Assembly: GCA_029934755.1 (NCBI GenBank) | Contig: JAOZLQ010000042.1 | Span: forward strand, 3,809-14,587 | DNA: 10,779 nucleotides | Source of the DNA: Desulfuromusa sp. | GTDB taxonomy: Bacteria > Desulfobacterota > Desulfuromonadia > Desulfuromonadales > Geopsychrobacteraceae | Reading direction: 5' to 3' | Shown here: in pieces, positions 5,826-10,779 of the stretch | Numbering within the stretch: the first letter of the stretch is position 1 | How the letters are laid out: each line of letters opens with the position of its first letter | Position numbers and translations under genes: made by a program | Notes under the pieces: model-generated | Told to the model about the DNA's origin: nothing | The model's database searches: none | Seen by the model: only the letters and a program-made list of their open reading frames with translations

Positions 5826-7424
5826 ATGTCCAATAGTCTGAAATTCAGGGGTGTGCTGGTTTTACTTTGCTTACTTCTGTCATTTTTTGCCATTGCTCCG
5901 ACACTGATGCAGGGTAATTTACCACAGTGGTGGACTGATACCTTTAGACCGATTCAACTTGGTCTTGATTTGCAGGGTGGTATGCACCTTGTGCTTGGTG
6001 TCGATGTTGATAAAGCGGTTGAAAGTCGTGTTGATACAATCATTGACCAGACTGAAGCCCAGTTGCGTGAAAAAGACATCATTTTTAAGCGGTTGGAGCG
6101 ACGCCAGGGCGACCGATTGGTCATCCTTGTCTATGATGATGAGGAGGGTGCTAAAGTTGATGCGTTGATGGCAGATGATTATCCATCATTGGAAGCTGAA
6201 ACTTTTTCTGGAAATGGCGGTTATATTGAAAAACATTTTCGTTTAGGTGATCAGGAAATCGAAAATATTAAGGACTACGCAGTACGCCAAGCTCTGGAAA
6301 CTCTACGTAACCGGGTTGACCAATTTGGTGTGAGCGAGCCAACCTTACAGCGACAGAGTGGAAACCGTATCCTGATCCAACTTCCTGGGGTTGAAGATCC
6401 AGAGCGGGCGATATCTCTGCTTGGTAAAACAGCGCGGTTGGAGTTCAAGATGGTTGATGAAACGGCCAATCTCCAAGATGCTGTTGCTGGAAAACTTCCG
6501 GTAGGTACCCAGCTTCTTTACGAGCGGAATGTCAACAAGTCTACAGGTGCGACGACAGAAAAACCTTTGGTGGTCATTGATAAAACTGTATTGACTGGAG
6601 ATCTTCTATCCGATGCCAATGTAAGGATCGATACACGTTTTAATGAACCGTATGTTTCTATAGAATTCAACGCAGTTGGAGCAAAACGCTTTGATCAAAT
6701 TACCGCCGCTAATGTCGGTAAACGGATGGCGATAGTTTTGGATGATACGGTTTATTCTGCACCAGTTATTCGTGAACGTATTGCCGGTGGTAGTGCTCAG
6801 ATTTCTGGGTCCTTCACTTCGCAGGAAGCGACGGACTTGGCTATCGTGTTGCGCGCCGGATCACTTCCAGCTCCAGTTAAAATCATGGAAAACCGGACTG
6901 TTGGACCGTCTCTTGGACATGATTCGATATCTAAGGGAATTAAATCAATCTGGGTGGGTGCTGCTCTGGTTGTGCTGGCAATGATTATTTACTATCAGTT
7001 GTCGGGTATTGTTGCAGTTATTGCGCTGGTTCTTAATCTGGTGTTTATCACTGCAATGTTGTCGATGTTTGGGGCAACCCTGACTCTGCCTGGTTTAGCC
7101 GGTATTGTTCTGACGGTTGGTATGGCTGTAGATGCCAATGTGCTGATTTTCGAACGGATTCGCGAGGAAATTCGTCTTGGTCGAGCGCCGAAACTTGCTC
7201 TGAGCTCAGGGTATAGTAAAGCATTTATGACCATTATCGATGCCAACTTGACGACTCTTTTGGCGGCCTTGGTTTTATTCCAGTTCGGAACTGGGCCAGT
7301 GCGTGGATTTGCTGTGACTTTATCGATTGGTATTGTGGCTTCATTATTTACTGCAATTTTCGTTTCTCGAGTAGTTTTTGATCTTTTCTTGAAAGGCCGC
7401 GAAGTTAAGCGGCTAAGTATATAA
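5826..7424 (+). CDS. secD: Protein translocase subunit SecD
   Basis: SecD forms, with SecF, a proton-driven RND-superfamily complex that pulls or releases secreted proteins on the periplasmic side of SecYEG. The 532 residues are shorter than E. coli SecD (615) but usual for many bacteria. The first membrane helix is at about 9-28, followed by LGLDLQGGMHLVLGV (the family box is at 46-52). A large periplasmic P1 domain contains RNRVDQFGVSEPTLQRQ and IQLPGVEDPERA. A second block, GGSAQISGSFTSQEATDLAIVLRAG, precedes five C-terminal helices. Asp436 in DANVLIFERIREE lies in the membrane motif needed for proton-coupled movement. GAGGGAG at 5808-5814 precedes the ATG by 11 bases, a slightly long spacing. 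The end overlaps the secF ribosome binding site. Confidence 0.98.
   Translation: MSNSLKFRGVLVLLCLLLSFFAIAPTLMQGNLPQWWTDTFRPIQLGLDLQGGMHLVLGVDVDKAVESRVDTIIDQTEAQLREKDIIFKRLERRQGDRLVILVYDDEEGAKVDALMADDYPSLEAETFSGNGGYIEKHFRLGDQEIENIKDYAVRQALETLRNRVDQFGVSEPTLQRQSGNRILIQLPGVEDPERAISLLGKTARLEFKMVDETANLQDAVAGKLPVGTQLLYERNVNKSTGATTEKPLVVIDKTVLTGDLLSDANVRIDTRFNEPYVSIEFNAVGAKRFDQITAANVGKRMAIVLDDTVYSAPVIRERIAGGSAQISGSFTSQEATDLAIVLRAGSLPAPVKIMENRTVGPSLGHDSISKGIKSIWVGAALVVLAMIIYYQLSGIVAVIALVLNLVFITAMLSMFGATLTLPGLAGIVLTVGMAVDANVLIFERIREEIRLGRAPKLALSSGYSKAFMTIIDANLTTLLAALVLFQFGTGPVRGFAVTLSIGIVASLFTAIFVSRVVFDLFLKGREVKRLSI
7395..7414 (+). other. GC-only hairpin at the secD 3' end
   Basis: GCCGC (7396-7400) pairs with GCGGC (7409-7413), and a G-U pair extends it. 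It sits in the last secD codons, nine bases before the secF AAGGAGG (7423-7429). It may tune secD-secF translational coupling, or it may simply reflect coding sequence. Confidence 0.2.
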
Positions 7425-7437
7425 GGAGGCTGACGGC

Positions 7438-8346
7438 ATGCAGCTGATCAAGCCGGATACAAATTTTGATTTTATTGGTCAACGCAAAATTGCGCTATTT
7501 ATTTCAATTGCATTGATTCTAATTGGTTTGGCCTCCCTGGTGATTAAGGGTGGGCCTAATTATGGAATTGATTTTGCTGGAGGGACGTTGGTTCAGGTTC
7601 AATTTGCCCAACCAACTGATGCTTCAGCAATTAAAAAAGCTTTGAGCTCTCTCGAGCTTGGCAGTCTTGTTGTGCAAACATTTGGTGATAACCAAAATGA
7701 ATTTCTGATCCGTGTAGAACAAAGTACAACGGAATTGCAGGGTCTTTCACTGCAGATTCAAAAAACCCTTGAAACGTCTTATGAAAAAGGTGATGTCGAT
7801 ATTCGTCGTGTCGAGATGGTTGGGCCACAGGTCGGCAAGGATCTCCGTGGAAAAGGGCTGAAAGCTATTTTTTATGCCATGCTGGGGCTACTTGCCTATA
7901 TTTCCTGGCGATTTGAATTTCGTTTTGCCGTCGGTGCAATTATTGCGCTACTGCATGATGTCATGATAACTCTAGGGGTCTTCAGTCTCTTCGGTAAAGA
8001 ACTTGATCTGCCAATAATTGCCGCATTTCTAGCGATTATTGGTTATTCATTGAATGATACAATTATTGTTTATGATCGAATTCGAGAGAATATGGGTAAG
8101 CATAATAAAGAAAGTTTTCCGTTTATTGTGAATCGCAGTATTAATGAAACCCTCTCTCGTACCATCCTGACATCGGGAACGACTTTACTGGTTGTTCTGG
8201 CTCTTTTCATTCTTGGTGGTGGGGTCATTCACAACTTTGCTTTTGCTATGCTGATCGGTGTGTTGATTGGTACTTATTCTTCAATTTTTGTTGCCAGTCC
8301 GATTTTGATATTCTGGCAGCAGAGGATGGCCGCTCGTACTAAGTGA
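7438..8346 (+). CDS. secF: Protein translocase subunit SecF
   Basis: SecF is the partner of SecD in the SecDF complex of the inner membrane. The 302 residues (E. coli 323) show an N-terminal helix at about 17-36, then YGIDFAGGTLVQVQF (GIDFAGGT 43-50), a smaller periplasmic domain ending VDIRRVEMVGPQVGKDL, and five further helices. The signature IGYSLNDTIIVYDRIREN contains Asp207, aligned with the functional membrane aspartate region of the family. RSINETLSRTILTSGTTLLVVLALF completes the pattern. The ATG at 7438 follows an excellent AAGGAGG (7423-7429) that overlaps the secD stop, so the two subunits are translationally coupled. The SecD and SecF genes are separate here, not fused as in some Gram-positive bacteria. 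Confidence 0.98.
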   Translation: MQLIKPDTNFDFIGQRKIALFISIALILIGLASLVIKGGPNYGIDFAGGTLVQVQFAQPTDASAIKKALSSLELGSLVVQTFGDNQNEFLIRVEQSTTELQGLSLQIQKTLETSYEKGDVDIRRVEMVGPQVGKDLRGKGLKAIFYAMLGLLAYISWRFEFRFAVGAIIALLHDVMITLGVFSLFGKELDLPIIAAFLAIIGYSLNDTIIVYDRIRENMGKHNKESFPFIVNRSINETLSRTILTSGTTLLVVLALFILGGGVIHNFAFAMLIGVLIGTYSSIFVASPILIFWQQRMAARTK

Positions 8347-8365
8347 GTGTAGGATTGGTATCTGA

Positions 8366-8947
8366 ATGAAGAAAGAGACTCTCTTTTTTGTTGTTATTGC
8401 ACTAGCTGCGGGTATTCTGATCGGAGTGATTGTTAGCAATTTAAAGAAAGATTTATCTCCTTCTGTTCCAGCTATGACTTCGGTGCCAGTATCGGCACCG
8501 ATTGTTAATCAGCAACAGCAGACCGCCATACTTGAAGAAATTGTTGCTCGTGAACCGGATAACCACAATGCCTGGATCAAGCTGGGGCATAATTTTTTTG
8601 ATTCTGATCAGCCGATGAAGGCAATCGAGGCTTACACCCGGGCTCTTGAGATCAATGGGAATGATCCCAATATCTTGACTGATCAAGGGGTGATGTTTCG
8701 TCGGATTGGCTGGTTTGATAAGGCGATTGGTAATTTCGAACAAGCTATTCGTATTGATGCTACCCATCAGCAGAGTCTGTATAATTTGGGGATTGTCTAT
8801 CGTTATGATTTACAGGATTTTCCCAACGCGATTAAGGTTTGGGAAAAGTTGCTTTCTATCGACCCGGGTAGCCCCGGTGCGAATCAAATTCGTTCGGAAC
8901 TGGAGTTTTTAAAGAAGCATCCTGAAATTCCTAAATCGCCAAAATAA
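8366..8947 (+). CDS. Membrane-anchored tetratricopeptide repeat protein
   Basis: The 193-residue product has an N-terminal membrane helix at about 6-25 with a Lys-rich flank (NLKK), then a Pro/Ser/Val linker to about 50. Three TPR units follow at about 67-100, 101-134 and 135-169, seen from repeats such as NAWIKLGHNFFDSDQPMKAI and YNLGIVYRYDLQDFPNAI. The TPRs should lie in the periplasm as a protein-binding scaffold. The layout recalls the TPR part of NrfG/CcmI-type cytochrome c assembly factors, but nothing else supports that role. The gene starts 19 bases after secF (AGGA at 8351-8354 as a modest ribosome binding site) and is the last gene before a strong terminator, so it is co-expressed with SecDF. 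A role with translocated or membrane proteins is inference only. Confidence 0.88.
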   Translation: MKKETLFFVVIALAAGILIGVIVSNLKKDLSPSVPAMTSVPVSAPIVNQQQQTAILEEIVAREPDNHNAWIKLGHNFFDSDQPMKAIEAYTRALEINGNDPNILTDQGVMFRRIGWFDKAIGNFEQAIRIDATHQQSLYNLGIVYRYDLQDFPNAIKVWEKLLSIDPGSPGANQIRSELEFLKKHPEIPKSPK

Positions 8948-8956
8948 TAAATATTA

Positions 8957-8990
8957 CAGGCCGGGCTATTGTCCCGGCCTGTTTTGCTTT
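8957..8990 (+). terminator. Rho-independent terminator of the queA-secF-TPR operon
   Basis: CAGGCCGGG (8957-8965) and CCCGGCCTG (8973-8981) form a perfect nine-base-pair, GC-rich stem with a seven-base loop, followed at once by TTTTGCTTT. It begins nine bases after the TPR gene stop. This is the clearest terminator in the window and separates recJ from the sec operon. Confidence 0.95.
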
Positions 8991-9001
8991 GCCCTTGATC
9001 A

Positions 9002-9030
9002 TTCAAATAGTGACTGGCTCTGGTTAAAGT
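9002..9030 (+). promoter_or_regulatory. Possible recJ promoter
   Basis: TTCAAA (9002-9007) and TAAAGT (9025-9030) are separated by 17 bases, each with about four of six consensus matches. The strong terminator just upstream means recJ needs its own promoter in this interval. The boxes themselves are only moderate. Confidence 0.3.
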
Positions 9031-9050
9031 AAGGCAACAAGGTCAATGAT

Positions 9051-10779
9051 ATGCAACCTGTGAATTTACGTAAGTGGATGTTACGAGCTAAGGAACTGGA
9101 AGAGCCTCAGCTGAATCAATTAGCTCAGGAACTTGGTATCCAGAAGTTAACCGCTCAGGTTTTGATGTTCCGTGGCATTGCAACTAAAGAACAGGGCGTT
9201 GAATTTCTCCAGGCAAATCTATCGTCATTGCCTGATCCTGATTTGTTACCCGATATGACTATCGCTTGTGCTCGACTGGAACAAGCATTAATAAAGGGTG
9301 AAAGAATTGCTGTTCATGGTGATTATGATGTTGATGGAATAACCGGTTGTACTTTGTTGGTTGAAACTCTACGTGCTTTAGGAGGGGAGGTTGAATACAA
9401 TATCCCTCTACGTTTAAAAGATGGTTATGGTTTATCTGCTGATGCCATCACCCAAGCTCAGGACAACGGTTGTTCAATTATCCTTTCAGTTGATTGTGGG
9501 GTTTCTGCTTTACTGGAAGCTGACCTGGCTGCAGAACTGGGTTTAGATCTAATTATAACTGATCACCATCAGCCTCCTGATAAACTTCCAGCCTGTTTGG
9601 CATTGGTTAACCCACATATCCCCTCAAATCGCTTTCCTTGGAAAGAGCTATCCGGTGTTGGAGTGGCCTTTTTTCTGCTGGTTGGATTACGCCGGCGGTT
9701 GCGAGAAAATGGCTATTTTACGCATATAAAAGAGCCTGATTTGCGTCAGGGTCTTGATTTGGTTGCCCTCGGAACTATTGCCGATATTGTCCCTTTAGGT
9801 GGGGTTAATCGGATCTTGGTTCGGAGCGGTTTACAGCTATTGGAGACGGGGATACGTCCAGGAATCGCAGCCTTAAAACGTGTGGCAGATGTTAAACAGG
9901 TGAGCAGCGGCGTGGTTGGTTTCCGGCTAGCTCCGAGATTGAATGCTGCTGGGCGTTTGGAGGATGCTGCTTTAGGAGTTAAGTTGCTTCTTGGTGATGA
10001 TCCTCAAAATATCACTCCACTGGCAGAATTACTTGATGGCTTTAATCGGGAACGGCAGAAAATAGAACAACAAACTCTGGCTGAAGCAATATCATTGGTT
10101 GAGGAACAGAATCAACCTGATCGGTACAGTATTGTGTTGTCCAAAGCTGGTTGGCATTCTGGGGTGATCGGAATTGTTGCCAGTCGTTTGGTTGAACGCT
10201 ATCACCGACCAACGATTCTAATAGCTTTGGAGGAAGGCCAGGGGAAAGGTTCAGCCCGTTCAATTAGCGGCTTGCATCTTTATCATGCGTTAAAAACGAG
10301 TTCTGACTTATTAGTAGGCTTTGGCGGGCATGCAATGGCTGCGGGTTTATCGATTGTGGAAGAAAATCTGGAAGATTTTATTATTGCTTTTGAGCAGGCT
10401 GTTCGTACCCAACTTGCCGCAAAAGATCTGTTGCCGGTCTCATATCATGATGGTGAGGTTGATCTATCCATATATACTCTCCCTTTACTCAAGGAGCTGG
10501 AAACGCTGAATCCTTATGGAGCAGGGAATCCTCAGCCAGCTTTTGTCAGTCGCAATTGCCGAGCTTATTCACCCCGTATTCTGGCCGATAAACATCTGAA
10601 GTTTGATGTAGAACAAAATGGTTCTCGGATGAGTTGTATCGCTTTTGGGCAGGCTGAACGTTTTGACCAGTTGGACGGAGAAATTGATCTGTTGTATCGT
10701 CCGGGTATCAATCAGTGGCGTGGAAAGGAATCAATTCAGTTGCAGGTTATTGATATTCGTACTTCAGATTGTGAGTCAT
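9051..10779 (+). CDS. recJ: Single-stranded-DNA-specific 5'-3' exonuclease RecJ, 3' end cut by window
   Basis: RecJ degrades single-stranded DNA 5' to 3' with two divalent metal ions, serving RecF-pathway recombination, mismatch repair and base excision repair in the cytoplasm. The frame is open for 576 codons to the window edge, close to the usual full length (about 570-580), so only the last residues and the stop are missing. All DHH-family motifs are intact: HGDYDVDG (89-96), SVDCGVSA with Asp148, TDHH with Asp171-His173, and GTIADIVPL (241-249). Next come GFRLAPRLNAAGR (from 290), the DHHA1 segment GWHSGVIGIVASRL (367-380) with GSARSISGLHLY, and GFGGHAMAAG (423-432). The C-terminal OB-like domain follows (LNPYGAGNPQPAF onward). 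AAGGT at 9039-9043 lies seven bases before the ATG. It stands outside the sec operon, behind its terminator. Confidence 0.97.
   Translation, partial: MQPVNLRKWMLRAKELEEPQLNQLAQELGIQKLTAQVLMFRGIATKEQGVEFLQANLSSLPDPDLLPDMTIACARLEQALIKGERIAVHGDYDVDGITGCTLLVETLRALGGEVEYNIPLRLKDGYGLSADAITQAQDNGCSIILSVDCGVSALLEADLAAELGLDLIITDHHQPPDKLPACLALVNPHIPSNRFPWKELSGVGVAFFLLVGLRRRLRENGYFTHIKEPDLRQGLDLVALGTIADIVPLGGVNRILVRSGLQLLETGIRPGIAALKRVADVKQVSSGVVGFRLAPRLNAAGRLEDAALGVKLLLGDDPQNITPLAELLDGFNRERQKIEQQTLAEAISLVEEQNQPDRYSIVLSKAGWHSGVIGIVASRLVERYHRPTILIALEEGQGKGSARSISGLHLYHALKTSSDLLVGFGGHAMAAGLSIVEENLEDFIIAFEQAVRTQLAAKDLLPVSYHDGEVDLSIYTLPLLKELETLNPYGAGNPQPAFVSRNCRAYSPRILADKHLKFDVEQNGSRMSCIAFGQAERFDQLDGEIDLLYRPGINQWRGKESIQLQVIDIRTSDCES

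Noticed and set aside
10042..10263. 73-codon minus-strand frame inside recJ
   Set aside because: It is a shadow of the recJ coding strand, with no ribosome binding site or recognisable domain.
1..10779. Mobile elements, CRISPR arrays, tRNA or rRNA genes
   Set aside because: No transposase or integrase motif, regularly spaced repeat, cloverleaf or rRNA-like stretch was seen on either strand.

Overview
The window is an ordinary bacterial chromosome segment of moderate GC content (low-to-mid 40s percent by eye). It most resembles a member of the Desulfuromonadales (Geobacter/Desulfuromonas/Pelobacter relatives). The main clue is a PpcA-like triheme cytochrome c7 domain encoded next to housekeeping genes; a DUF1858-type redox-disulfide protein and the queA-tgt-yajC-secD-secF-TPR-recJ order fit this. 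The genus is inference. No mobile element, CRISPR array, tRNA or rRNA was seen.

Left part, 1-1769, plus strand: the 3' end of a gene for an NTF2-like domain protein overlaps by one base a gene for a membrane-anchored L,D-transpeptidase-fold enzyme. That enzyme carries its own copy of the same NTF2-like domain at its C-terminus, an architecture resembling the peptidoglycan L,D-carboxypeptidases Csd6/Pgp2. The pair probably acts on cell-wall peptide stems.

Middle, 1782-2853, minus strand: a small CxxC protein of the DUF1858 / hybrid-cluster-protein-associated family has a plausible sigma70 promoter containing a perfect inverted repeat. Upstream of it on the minus strand lies a lipoprotein that fuses a long helical stalk to a three-heme c7 domain, followed by a clear hairpin terminator. 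The 383-base gap 2854-3236 between this cytochrome gene and queA is divergent. It holds no convincing gene, only several small palindromes and hairpins.

Right part, 3237-8947, plus strand: a tightly packed operon encodes QueA and Tgt (queuosine tRNA modification), then YajC, SecD and SecF (accessory Sec translocase), then a membrane-anchored TPR protein, and closes with a textbook Rho-independent terminator. From 9051 to the window edge lies recJ, the 5'-3' single-strand exonuclease gene, complete through all recognisable motifs but without its stop codon.

No clear new system is visible. The items most worth a second look are the membrane-tethered, stalked c7 cytochrome, the dyad inside the promoter of the redox-disulfide gene, the duplicated Csd6-type C-terminal domain in adjacent genes, and the structured gap before queA.
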